NCBI GenBank assembly: GCA_030704615.1
Contig: CM060734.1
Location: 48,004,042 to 48,068,041 of the forward strand
DNA: 64,000 bases
Origin: Takakia lepidozioides
Taxonomy: Eukaryota > Streptophyta > Takakiopsida > Takakiales > Takakiaceae
Reading direction: 5' to 3'
Part shown: piece after piece, positions 23,101 to 33,703 of the stretch
Layout: each line of letters starts with the position of its first letter
Position numbering within the stretch: the stretch's first letter is position 1
Made by a program: the position numbers and the translations under genes
Notes under the pieces: model-generated
Told to the model about the DNA's origin: nothing
Databases searched by the model: none
What the model saw: only the letters and a program-made list of their open reading frames with translations

Positions 23101-26100
23101 GGCACTTCGTCATAGTGATGTAGGTCGTAATGGTATACATATGTAATGTTCTGTTCCCTGCATTCACACTACATATGTAGTGTGTCTCCCTTTTTAAGTG
23201 TCAGGGTCCTCACTGACCACCTTCACTGGCTGATCACACACTGGTGGTAAGAAGGGTTTCAAGTCCCTCCTACTTCTTGTCCATTCCTTGTTTGCCCCAT
23301 CTCTTAGCCTGCATCTGCGTGCAGCTTCCCCTATCCTTGTGGTGTTTCCTGCATCTTTGTACCCCAAAAAGTCATAAGGTCCCTCCCATGGAGATGTCAT
23401 GGAAGATCTCTTTCCAGGCCTCAACATCATAACCTTGCTGTTTTCCATCAACTTGCAGTAGGTATGCCCAGTTTGATGCCTCCTTTCATAATCCCTTGCC
23501 TGCTGCCGCTGCCCTTTCTTCACCCTTTTTCGCAGCTTTGCCTTCATCTGTGTGAGAAGCTGGATTTTCTGCTGCATCATAAGTGTGACCTCTGCTACAG
23601 ATCCATCAGAATTTACTGGTGTTGTAAGAAAATGCAACCTGTTGTCAATTCCCAGCCTTGGAATTCTACCAGTAAGTACCTGAAAAGGTGAGAATCCAGT
23701 GGAAGCATGGACACCCATTCTGTAACCAAACAGGGCCTTATAGAGATTCTGATCCCATTCAGTGTCGTTTCCAACTCCTAGGGTGGTGATGCTCTGTTTG
23801 AGAGACTTAATGACCCTTTCCACCATACCGTTACACTGAGGCCAGTAGGGGGCGCTATGCTCCCTCTTTATACCGTATTCGTGGCATGTAATTTCAAACT
23901 CACCTCCCCACTCTGTGCCATTGTCAGTGAGCAATGTATGTGGACAGCTATACCTGTCAATTACTTCTTCCTCAAGAAAGCGGGCAGCAAGGGCTGCTGT
24001 ATGATCTGCCACTGGTGCAGCTTCTATCCATTTTGAGAAGTGATCGATTGCCACAAAAAAATACTGATTGCCCCTGCTGGTTATAGGTAATGGTCCTGCC
24101 GTGTCAATTGCAACTCTGAAAAACAGATCTACTACTGGAATGCTGTGAAGTTTTGAGCTACCTGAGCGCAACACTCCGTTCTGTTTGGCCATCTGACATT
24201 TACCACAGCCCTTGAGAACTTTCCTGATGAGTTTTGTTCTATCATGCCAGAAATAACGTCGGCATATCTCCTCTTGAGTTCTTCTGACTCCAAAGTGGCC
24301 AGTGGCTTCATGTACTTCAGTGATTATAGCCCCTCTGTCAGTTCTTGGTGGAACTACCCTTCCATCAAAGTAGACCTCTCCTTTGAGATAGGAGTACTGC
24401 CTTGCCCGCCTCTTGGCTCTCGTGCTCTCCTCTTTTGTCAGGTAGTCATTGACTTCTCCAAAACATAAGAGGTGCATGACTTCCACATCATCAAGCACAT
24501 CAGGTTGCCTTTCCTCCTTAACAGCTGCTGTATGCCTGTCAGAGCTGATGAGAGAGCTTTTCCCCCATCTTTCAGCCTCACGTAATAATGACATCTGAGT
24601 AGCTTTGGTGGGTGCGGTCCATGGTACCCAGTCCCCTTCATCAATCTTGTTGCAAGAAGAAGTGTCTGGTTCTGAACCACTTGTTCCATTACTGTCTGAA
24701 GAACAAAACGTTTTAGTGGAACACTCACCCCCCAGGTTTTCCTTGGCTGGGCATTCTGATGAGGAAGTCACCCGCGTTCTTCTTGTAGTTGGAGTGCTTG
24801 GCAAGTCTTGAAGGAATGGTGGCTCCCGCAAGCTTCCCTTTTCATTGTTCGACCTCTCTTCCACAAGTTCACAGGCTGGATGTACCTCGCTCAGCTCCTT
24901 GTCACGAGCACGAGATCCTCGAGTAATTACATGGATGGTGGGACAAGAGGGCATCAGATGCTCCCCTTCCTCGTTGCTGATTGCAGTAGCCTCTTTCCTT
25001 CCTGCACCCTTATCCTTCCAAATACCCTCCCTTACCAGATTGACAGAGCGTGATTGATCAATACCCTTTCCTTGTTTTTTTGCAGCAAAAGTCTGTGCAG
25101 CAAAAGTCACCCTCTTTCCTTCTCCATCTGGCATTATGCCTGGTTTCAGTTCTCCCTTCAATATGCCATGATCCTTGGTCAACATTCTACCTGTGGAAGG
25201 TCTTACTATGCCCGGAACGAACTCAAATGAAAAGTCACCAAGTAAGTCTATGCCTATGTGGTGCTCTGAGTACAGCCACCAATATGGATCTAGATCTGTT
25301 TCCAAAGAAAAATGACTTCCCAACAGTATTTTCTTGAAGTGCCAAAGGCCCCATACACATGCATAGTACTCTTCTCTTTTGCAAATCATCTCCCCTTTTT
25401 CACTGCTATACCCTACTTGCCTATGAGCTTCTTCTCTCAACTCCTCCTTACCCTCCTTAAATTGAAATAACGAAGCATTGATGGCACCCCTATCCCAAGC
25501 TAGCTTAAGAAGATAGGCTCCATCCCTCTTTCTCCCTTCTCTTTTCTGACTGTATAGAGAAGTAGAGTATACCTCGATTTCCTCGGTTTCCTCAGCTGGT
25601 CCCACTGGATACCTGCTTAGTGCATCTACGTTAGCATGCCTAGCACCTGCTCTGTGAACAATTTTAAACTCAAAATCTTGTAACATCATGATCCATCTAC
25701 CCCTGCGTCCATATGCGTCACTTACTGTTGCCAACCACTCCAGAGGTTTGTGATCAGTCCTGATTACAAAAGGGGTTCCATACAGGTACTGCCGAAAGTG
25801 TAATACTCCCCACACCAGGGCATAGCATTCACCTTCCATAGGGTGATATTTGCGCTGAGCATCAGATAGTACCTTACTAGCGTATGCAATGACCCTCTCC
25901 TTTTTATACTCCTTTTGTGACAAGACTGCTCCTACTCCTTTGATGGACCAGTCAACATCTAAGACGAACGGTCTTGAGAAATCTGGTCTTGCCAGGATGG
26001 GAGCAGTTACCAACTTCACCTGTAAGGCAGAAAAGGCGTTCTGTGCCTCTGCACTCCAGATAAACTTCACATCCTTCTTGGTTAGAGTGAACAAGGGTAC

Positions 26101-29100
26101 TGCCACTCCAGCATATCCCTTGACATAGGGCCTATAGTACCCTGTCATGCCTAAGTAGCTTTTGAGAGCAGTGTGGTTTTTGGGCAAGGGAAACCTTTCA
26201 ATAGCTGCTATCTTATCTGGATCAGGCCACGTTCCCTCTTCAGAGATCACATGCCCAAGGAATACCAACTGTAAGTTGGCAAAGTAACACTTGTCTGGAT
26301 TGAGCCTAAGATTGGCCTTTCTAACCTTGCTCAATACTCTCTTTATATGTCCCACGTGATCTCCCCAGTCCTTGCTATGGATATTGACGTCATCTACAAA
26401 CACCTTAGCGCAATCTTTGATTTCTTCCTTGAGCACTCTATTCATTGTTCTCTGAAAGGTAGCAGTGGCATTTTTTAGCCCGAATGGCATGACCAGCCAT
26501 TCATACAATCCCTTCTTTGTGATCACCGCTGTTTTGCCTATGTCTCGGTCGTCCATTTTGATCTGCCAAAAACCAGATTGTAAATCCAGCGCAGAAAACC
26601 ACTTGGCTTTCCCCAACTGGTTTAAAACATCCTGAATTAATGGCATAGGGTAAGAGTCCCTTCTGGTTAAACGGTTTACTGGCCTAAAATCACCACAAAA
26701 CCGCTTGGATCCATCCTTTTTTGGTGGAAGGGTAACTGGACACGACCATTCTGAGCTACTCTCTCTCATCTTGCCTTGTGAGATCAAAGTCTCAATTTGT
26801 CCTTGGACCTCGTCTTCCTCCCATTCTGATAGGCGGCTGGGACGACTTCTGCAAGGGGGAAAACCTTGTGTGTCAATTGTGTGTTCTACCTCACTGCAGT
26901 ATCCCAAGTCAGCCTTGCTAAGAGCAAAGCATTCCTGGTTTGCTTTCAGCTCTTGCTCAAGCTCTATCCTATGTTCTGGGTCCAGTTCTGGGTTGATGTG
27001 CAGTCTGGATTTCAGACTTCTCCAACGACTCTCCATTTCTTCCTCTTGACTGGGTTCCCAATTCCTTCCCTCCACCTGGCTTACAGAGTTAGCCATTCTC
27101 TGACGTTCCTCTTCTGTGACAACCTGATTCCAATCATGGAAGTCATCCTCTATTTCTAGGTTGTTGTTCCCTAGTTCACCATTCCAAGCTTTCTGATAAG
27201 CTTCCTGTATTATGGCAGCAGCCATGCTCTTATGGGTCTCTTCCTGAAGGAGTTCAGACATCCCTTGGTCCTCGAACAAGTCCTCCCCTAGGTTGACATC
27301 GTCTATCATTTCCTCAACATCCCTCAGTGCTGTTTCTACCTCCTTACTCTCCTCAGAGCCTCCCATCTCCTCATCTTTATCAGATTTAGAGGTGTCAGAG
27401 CCTGAGGATGCTTCCTCCGTGTCCTCATATTCTTCCTCTGGTTTTCTTTTCTTCTCCCACAAGCCTAGGTACTGTTCATCTGACGTCAGGGTTAGGACAT
27501 TACCTGCTGACGTACTGCTTGCATATCTCATTCTACTCTCGACCCCTCTATGGTAGGCTGTTTTGGTAACTGCAGGCTCATTATAATTGATGGTGTGCAA
27601 AGGGAAGTGAGCAAAATCCTTTCCTGGCCCATAGCGTACGCGAATTGTTTCAGCTTCGGTGTCCACTACAGCGCCAAACTTTTTGAGAAAGTCCAATCCT
27701 AGCAGCATGTGATATGTATCCGTGTTTACCACCATAAAGGACAAACGATTGGTTAGTTCTCCTACTTTGACCTTGATGTCCTCAAGTCTGCCCATTGCAG
27801 TCTCAAGAGCACCTGAGGCTACTCTGTAATTCACATCCTTACTAGTAATGACAGATCCCATCAAACCCAGATCCCTGACTGTACTAGCTGATATTACAGA
27901 AAGCATGGCACCAGTGTCAATCTGGCCTAATACTTGGTAATCTCCCATTGTAATCATTACATGAAGCGCTTTAACCTTACCAGTATAAGCATACGAGATC
28001 GTGGGCTCAGCGTGTGCTGAGTACAAAGGCCTTGGTACATCCTTCACAACTTCTACACTGTGAGTTGTCTCCCTTTGTTGTACCATTGCTCTTTCCACCA
28101 CTTTGACCAGCCCTTTCAATTTGTCTAGCTCTCCGGGCACAGTCATGATTAGGTCCATGGGCGACAACGATATTCTCCCTTTGTAGAAGTGGTTCAAGAT
28201 TCTGGATTTCGTACCTCCTTCTATAGCATTCTTGAAATTGTTCTTTGGGTAGATTTCACTCTTGGTCTTGCTTGGCTGTTCACTGCTCTCACTATTCCTT
28301 TCTGGTGACCCTGTAGGTTCAACAATCGGACTCTGGACAGGTATGCGTGTCCTTGGAAGTCTGACTTCATTGATACTATTTCGTGACATCAGATCTGTCA
28401 TCTCTGCGAGTACATCATCCTCATCATCATAGAACACGTCTACAAAGTTAGTTCCCGGAGTTCCCATCATAGTTTGGTCGAGTTTTCTACTGCACTCACT
28501 CTCCGTATGCCCGAGTAGCTTGCAAAAGTTGCATCTCACACCACACATTTCCGTGGAATGCCCGAACCGGTGACATTTGTCACACTTAGCTGGGGTTCTT
28601 CCTTCAGGACAATATGCAGCTATGTGACCTTCTTTGTGACAAACATTACAAAGGCGAACACGAGGTGGTGTTCTAGATCCCGAGCTTTCTCCTATGACTG
28701 GTCCCCTATCAAAGTACTTCTGTAGGGTAGTGTTCAGCTGATCAAGTCTTCTGTCCACAGGGTTGACAAACACAACTGACTCATCTGTATCATCTCCTTC
28801 CAATGGTTCTAGAGGTATTTCCCCTAACCTTCCCAGGCCCCTTTCAATCTCAATGGCTGTGTCAAGTGCTTCCTCTACATCAAGGAAGCGCCTGCCCAGC
28901 ATTACTCTTGCTATTTCTGGTCTCAAACCTGCTGCAAATCTACGTCTCTGTTCCAAATCAGACGCCCCACTTCTTATAAATAACCGGTTCAACCTATCGA
29001 AGTATGTTTGAACCCTTTGTCTACTCTCCTGTTTAATGGTATCCATTCTTAGCCTAATTTCTGCCAAGTCAACGATACCAAACTTGGCTGAAATTGCTGC

Positions 29101-32100
29101 CCTGAAGTCCACCCAGTTGTTTGGTCTAGGGTTTTGTTTACGGTACCATTCATCAGCCTTGGCTCTCAGGTTGAGCCTTGCTACCTTGAAAGTTTGTCCT
29201 CATTCAAATCCCTGACATCTGCCTCCATCTGAATTCTCTCCAGCCAGTCATTTACATCCTCACTATTCCTACCATGATAAGGCGCATCTATGCTGGTTGG
29301 ACTGGTCATCCTTCTATTCTCTAATCAAAGTTCAAACTGTTTCAACACCTAATTCTGACTCTAATTTTTCCGCAACTCCCTTAATGTTGACCTCTATACC
29401 ACTCCCACTGTCCATTTCGCAACATCTCTACTCTACCTCCCCATGTCACCTCTCGTGCCATGGTATTTATCTTCACCCACCTTCCTAACTCTCTTATCCA
29501 AAGTGCTATGGTTGTTCTTCCACCAGTATGAATCACTCTAAGACATAAATCACCATTAGCTATTCTCCAAGCAGGGTTGAAGAAGTACAAACAAGGGTCT
29601 GCGTGTGCATTTGGTGTGCGTCTGCTGAAGCAAATCAGCACATCTCCAATGCTTGGTTCATCAGGAATCAGTGTGTGGTCTCTTCCTGCCATCAAACCAT
29701 CCAATACCAGTCAAGATCCCTAGCTAGTAGAAATCAAGATTTAACAACGTGCTCTGATACCAAAAGAAGGGGCGTGAATCCCCTTCTGTATAATTCCAAT
29801 TGTGCTCCCCTCCATTTGATTGTTTGCGGAGTAAGAGGAAAGAAGCGTTCTTTCTAATCTGTCCAACTGTCGTCCCTTGGCTGTGGGTTTCCCTCAGCTC
29901 CTCCGTGATCAGAGTTCAATGCGATCCTCATCCACGCCGCAGCGGAAGGGAAGACATAGATGAGGATGTCAGTTTGTTGTTCTCTCTTGGTTCTACCTTT
30001 CACCCAACATCCCCTATCAGCAGGTACAGCACCAGCTAGGCTGGTGCGATGTATTCAGTGATGCAAATCAGCCCAATTGGCAGCGGTAAACACGATCCTT
30101 TATGTGAAGCCCACTTGAGCAGTGACAGGTCGGAAATCCCCTTTTTGTAGTGGTGACACAGATCTAGGAGGAGGCAGCTCAGATCTTCATGGTCTGCAGG
30201 GGCACTGGTTTCTTTCAGGTTTTCTTCATCTCATCTCCCCAAATTGGCCAAACCCCCCCCACCCAACAGCCCCTTAGAATCTGCAGCTCTCTCCTTGCCC
30301 AAATCCCATTTTCACTCTCCTCTCTCTCTCTCTTTCTTTTCCCTTTTTGTCTGTTTCGCTATCTGGTTTATGTCCCCAGGTTCCCCACTATTTCACAGCA
30401 GCAGATCTGTCATGTAATGTGAATGCACACGCTGCTAGGCATCCAGTGCAGCCAGCCTTGAGGTCATCCTTGGTCTCTCAAGACACAACCATCCCATCCA
30501 TTTGTCTCTCTCTCTTTTTCTCTCTCTTGTCCCCCCTTTCAATGACCCATCGCTCAAACAGCTCTCATCCTTTTTTTTGTCAGACTTCAACCCAAATACC
30601 CAACACCCCTCTTTTCCCTTCAACTGTGGAACGCAGTTGTTCAGATCCTGATCCCATAGTGAAATCACCTTATCCTTTCCATGTTTTTCTTTTTCCAACT
30701 CCAGCTAACTATCATTGATCTCTCTCAAACAAACAAGCAAGATCTACATTGGTTCCAGGTTATCACTACACCCGGCAGCATGGTGTCCAGGTTTATGATA
30801 CTGAATCAAATGCAAGAATGAAGACAACAGTGACCATTCTGAATTCAGTGACGAGCAGGCTCTCTCTTTCTCTCTCTCTTCAGTTATTTCTCTCACTGTC
30901 ATCACAGCATCAGGTGCATCCATCCTTTCCACGTTCTGGTCTGAAGTCCAGAGTCTCCATTCCCATTTCAAAAACTTTTTCTTGTCACATCTCTACCTTC
31001 TTTCTTCTGCCAAGATGGCAGTCCTAAATCTACCAAAGCAAGTTCTAAGTCCTACCAAAAAGAAGCCACTGTTCATCGACTTATCTGTTTTTATCCACTA
31101 GTGAAGCGGCGGGTCTGCCTGTCAAGGTGGCACCTTGCCATCGCCCGTCAACAGCCACTTCAACCCATTCTCTTTGTCTTGATTCCAGACCTTATGACGC
31201 CATGATGGCTCCCCTTCTTCACTTGGACCATCCTGTGGCCTGTCAACCAGATTACACTATGCAATTCTTCCTCTCGAATTGGCCCGGTCCTATAACAAGG
31301 AGACACAAAGCAGCTAGAAGCTTAATGACAGAGAACCTGAGATACCATGTAGCCAGAACTCCACATGCTTTACCTCCCCCCCATTGATTGTGCCCAGACC
31401 CTCTTTCCTGTGCTTTCAGCAGCTGGCCTTTTCCTTGCTTGCTCACATGCCCATAACTATCATCTTCAAGGCACTGGCGGCAGTGGTGGTGCGCCGCTTT
31501 CCTTAGATGCTTCTATCTCTTGGAATTGATCATTACTACGAGAGAGGCGGCACCGCTTCTTTCTACACAGAATACCAAGCAGAGGCCTCTTAATGCCGCT
31601 TCCTAAGCCAAGCAAGATCCCACCGCGCAGGTATACCTCCTAACACAGGCTGCCCTGCCGACACCACTGCTTGCTACAGCCGCTACGAGTCATCCGTCAT
31701 CTTCCTCTTCGTTTCTCTCAACCCGTGATCTTTTAGGTCAAGAACCAGTGATGAAAAACGTTCATCGCATGGATGAAAATGTGTACTGTCATGACTTAGC
31801 CATTTTCTCCTGGCAAAGCATAAGTTGAGTGTGCTCATGAAATTACCTATATGAAGGGATACATCCTTTCTGCATTTTGGGATGACGGGCACTTCGTCAT
31901 AGTGATGTAGGTCGTAATGGTATACATATGTAATGTTCTGTTCCCTGCATTCACACTACAGTGTAGGATGGACCTGGACCTTTTTCTTGGCACACTGCAA
32001 ATGCTCACCATGATTGAGGTTTTTCCAACTCTCATCTTCAGTACTTTGAACTTCTACACAAAATGTCCTTCAGCCCCTAAAGGGCATGAGATCGTGTCAC

Positions 32101-33703
32101 CCGGTCTTCCAGATTGCCCAGATGCTACATTGTGCGGTCTTGGGTTTTACCACAGCTCCGAGGAAGAGAGAGAGATGAAGGGACTTGCTAAACACAGAAC
32201 TCTTGTATCTTTGGGTATCAACATGTACAAAGACACAAGACATTGTTGATATTGGTCCACAGGCCAAAATGGAGGATGGCTTGATGGCACTGAAATCTAT
32301 TCCGAGTGATTATTCTAAGCAAATGGAGAAGGCCCGTGAGAAGGAGAGGCGTCTGGGAATACGGGCTGAGAATATTGAGGCACTTCACCAAGAGCAAGAG
32401 AATCGTCGCATCAAGAGCCTTGAGCGTGCCAAAGTGAGCTCCCATCGATCTCTACCCTTATGCCTGCAGATTTCATTCATATCATCCACCTGTCCGTCTA
32501 TTGTGGCCCATGGGTTCCAAGCATAGATAATAAGTCTACTTCTTTCTACTTCTCTAGAAGCTCTTCAACTTCTTTCGCCTTTGGAAAGTTTATTTTCTTT
32601 GTTAAATTCATTTTTTTCTCTCTTTTTTTCTCTCTTCAAACTGAGGCCCTCTTCCGGCTTACAATTTTCCTGGTTACAAGCCCTTCCCCCCAAGGGGCTG
32701 GTGGCCAGGGCCCTCACAATATCTATGAGACTAAAAAATGCAGGCTTCAAACAATCTTGGTATGCTCGTGTGGATACCTTTTTTGAACGCCATGGACTTT
32801 CTATTGCTTCACTTTGCCAGTGAACCCAGAAGGGGTGATCATCACATCCAAGCATGACCGCAACCAATTCATCATAAAGGAGCTCATGGAGCTACATGTC
32901 AGGAGAACTTGGAAGTTACCCAACCTCACGACAAAGCTCCATTTCTATCGAGAAACATTCCTGGTTCTCCGGGATGATAGAATCTTGCGGCCCAGTTACC
33001 TTTCGGCCTCTTTGTCTCCTTCTCTCCTGAGGGCTTTAGGGCGGTTCAGGGTGGGCTCCCACAACCTACGGATAGAGATTGGCAGATGGGAAAACCTGCA
33101 GCGGGAGGACCGCCTCTGTCCAGCTTGCACAGGGCACAACCAGGAAATTGGAACTGAAGAAAACTTCTTCTTCTATTGCCCTCTATACCATGAGATCCGT
33201 GGGAGATTCCATTGTCTATTCCGTGGAACCCAATCTCTCACTGAGGTCTTTCATCATGAAGATCAGAAATGCTTGGCAGCCTACTTGCACGAGGCATTCA
33301 CCCTTAGACAATCACTAGAACAATAGTTCTCATCTCTCTGTTTTCCTGTTTTCCCTCATGTTTTTCTTTCCATTTTGTCCCATAAGCTCTATGAGCTTTC
33401 CGCGGACGTTATAAAGCACCATTTCATTTCTTTTTTTGTGAGGAAAATACAGAATACCTCCAACAAACCTTGTGAACCCAAACTTTGACCACAGCGTAGA
33501 CAAAGAAATACCAACCCAAACTCTCTCTTCAGTCAGTGTACAAAAAGAATCTGTCTCCTTTCCAGCCACATTTTGAGAGTAGCCCAAGGTTGGCGTTGTG
33601 TTCTGTTTCATTCAAGCCTTTATATGTGACCATTCAATGTAATTGTGATGGCTGGTAGGCCCCAATATTCAAAAGGAAAGGAAAGCCACCCATGACTCGA
33701 TGA
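11169..33703 (+). CDS. CFAP100: cilia- and flagella-associated protein 100 (FAP100/MIA1), spliced gene
   Basis: CFAP100 is a coiled-coil axonemal protein that with CFAP73 forms the MIA complex regulating inner dynein arm I1. Exons recognised: 11169-11279, 11486-11662 (KKPFVMPSDETVF), 12980-13096 (ENLQEFVAKKREIFFVQMSL), 13424-13450, 13843-13885 (CKRAEKNTKLKQDK), 17927-18089 (VLEIKKLNAETVIVKAELSK, interrupted), 19515-19656 (ends FFEHPHQ), 20258-20422 (LEIYSDIEVANLALMQQ), 20824-20970, 31962-32018 (LGTLQMLTMIE), 32263-32433 (KAREKERRLGIRAE) and 33659-33703 (APIFKRKGKPPMTR, stop). Many junctions join in phase; connecting exons are missing around 11.7-12.9, 13.5-13.8 and 18.1-19.5 kb. The gene is bloated by a LINE, a gypsy element and an exonic short insertion, so it may be damaged in this copy. 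Confidence 0.75.
12035..12240 (+). mobile_element. LINE 3' end fragment in CFAP100 intron
   Basis: Encodes the last residues of a LINE ORF2 (CLAAYLHKAFTLRQSLEQ, stop) followed by the 3' UTR ending GGACGTTATATAGTACC and an ATTTC-type tail. Its protein end is almost identical to that at 33260-33326. Sequence upstream of about 12035 is not confidently the same element. Confidence 0.7.
14400..17420 (-). mobile_element. decayed LINE (non-LTR retrotransposon)
   Basis: Minus-strand frames give pieces of a non-LTR element in the right order. A possible ORF1/linker region lies at 16936-17414 (LSNRFDALDD). The APE endonuclease follows at 16267-16868 (LRLGTFNFSGL; GDFNARVGKG; DYIIVN), then a connector at 15529-16093. 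The reverse transcriptase is at 14447-15511 (YKAGGSDGIVNELIKHGG; NYRGITLLNAVGKRF; GCTLSPLLFNV; FADDFAG). Stops and frameshifts break every domain. It sits in antisense orientation in a CFAP100 intron. Whether it is the full-length relative of the nearby LINE 3' ends cannot be told by eye. Confidence 0.8.
17930..18044. mobile_element. short (91-bp) element inserted in a CFAP100 exon, with 12-bp target duplication
   Basis: TTGGAGATAAAG occurs at 17930-17941 and again at 18033-18044, flanking a 91-bp GC-rich insert with a GA-rich start, an ACTCCGGCCGAAGCCGG core and a GCCCCCTTTCGGGGGT hairpin. The duplicated bases are coding (LEIK), so the insertion split the exon VLEIKKLNAETV; the 103-bp shift plus an in-frame TAA breaks the original reading. 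A related copy lies at about 4872-4940. No protein-coding capacity. Confidence 0.75.
19015..19080 (+). mobile_element. relic of the methyltransferase-bearing gypsy element
   Basis: About 60 bases encoding TTGTAAVPSLSEASLRQVF are nearly identical in DNA to the end of the methyltransferase domain at about 44715-44775 (ITGTTAVPSLSEASRRQVL). Orientation is plus, in a CFAP100 intron. Flanking sequence to either side was not matched, so only a fragment is called. Confidence 0.7.
20974..23173 (-). repeat. 3' LTR of gypsy element
   Basis: Direct repeat of 29763-31960. On the plus strand it starts AAAAGAAGGGGCGTGAAT and ends CATTCACACTACA. It is rich in CT on the plus strand (purine-rich in element sense). 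The plus-strand open frames inside it occur in both LTRs and have no recognisable product. Confidence 0.9.
23165..23184. other. perfect 20-bp palindrome at LTR/internal junction
   Basis: CACACTACATATGTAGTGTG is its own reverse complement and spans the inner edge of the 3' LTR, next to the polypurine tract. The half-site TGTAGTGTG also occurs just outside the other edge of this LTR at 20965-20973. Confidence 0.8.
23185..23195 (-). promoter_or_regulatory. polypurine tract
   Basis: AAAAAGGGAGA in element sense, just upstream of the 3' LTR, the expected primer for plus-strand DNA synthesis. The stop codon of the polyprotein (23196-23194) overlaps it. Confidence 0.65.
23194..29309 (-). CDS. gypsy gag-pol polyprotein (one frameshift near its start)
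   Basis: The long frame (1972 codons, 29112-23194) holds in order: gag; three CCHC knuckles (from about residues 155, 177 and 194); aspartic protease DTGA (399-402); reverse transcriptase (about 790-1000, FVDD at 905-908); RNase H (about 1045-1170); a second, degenerate RNase H-like stretch (about 1235-1315); a long spacer; and integrase with HHCC (1601-1639) and D1670, D1730, E1765. No chromodomain is visible. The gag start is upstream at ATG 29309 (MTSPTSIDAPYHGRN). Frames join near 29190, where one T seems lost from a run (NEDKL to FKVARL). Apart from that the polyprotein is open. Confidence 0.9.
29381..29704 (-). CDS. 107-aa leader ORF of the gypsy element, unknown
   Basis: An ATG-initiated frame in the element's 5' leader, between the primer-binding site and gag, on the coding strand. 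It encodes MDGLMAGRDHTLIPDEPSIG and later WIRELGRWVKINTMAREVTW. I recognise no family. It could be a genuine small protein of the element or a chance upstream frame. Confidence 0.4.
   Translation of the reverse strand: MDGLMAGRDHTLIPDEPSIGDVLICFSRRTPNAHADPCLYFFNPAWRIANGDLCLRVIHTGGRTTIALWIRELGRWVKINTMAREVTWGGRVEMLRNGQWEWYRGQH
29751..29762 (-). promoter_or_regulatory. primer-binding site (initiator tRNA-Met)
   Basis: TGGTATCAGAGC in element sense, directly next to the 5' LTR. This is the standard plant retrotransposon primer site complementary to the 3' end of initiator methionine tRNA. It fixes the element's orientation as minus. Confidence 0.92.
29763..31960 (-). repeat. 5' LTR of gypsy element
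   Basis: Nearly identical to 20974-23173. The visible differences are in a C run near 30250 and single-base changes or deletions near 30575 and 30600. In element sense it carries the promoter, but I could not point to a certain TATA box. Confidence 0.9.
32640..33440 (+). mobile_element. LINE 3' part in last CFAP100 intron
   Basis: A 5'-truncated LINE with the ORF2 C-terminus. Pieces include LRRLTIFLV-like text in shifted frames, then TWKLPNLTTKLHFYRETFLV, FRVGSHNLRIEIGRWENLQ and a CCHC-like LCPAC...H...YCPLYHEIR segment, ending CLAAYLHEAFTLRQSLEQ at 33326. A 3' UTR and an ATTTC-type tail follow. At least one frameshift occurs near 32815. It shares its 3' end with the copies at 12035-12240 and 8262-8350. 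Confidence 0.75.

Larger units (their letters stand above)
20974..31960 (-). mobile_element. Ty3/gypsy LTR retrotransposon, young and nearly intact
   Basis: The element is flanked by direct LTRs (20974-23173 and 29763-31960, about 2.2 kb). It has a primer-binding site at 29751-29762, a gag-pol frame (29309-23194) and a polypurine tract at 23185-23195. I see only about three or four differences between the LTRs, which points to recent insertion. It lies antisense inside CFAP100, immediately between exon bases 20970 and 31962. A plausible target duplication is AGTGT (20968-20972 and 31960-31964), with one base of ambiguity because the LTR edge is not a standard TG/CA pair. Confidence 0.9.

Noticed and set aside
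20974-23173. Many plus-strand open frames (70-120 codons) inside the LTRs
   Set aside because: They are Ser/Leu/Pro-rich translations of CT-rich LTR DNA, occur identically in both LTRs, and match nothing I know.
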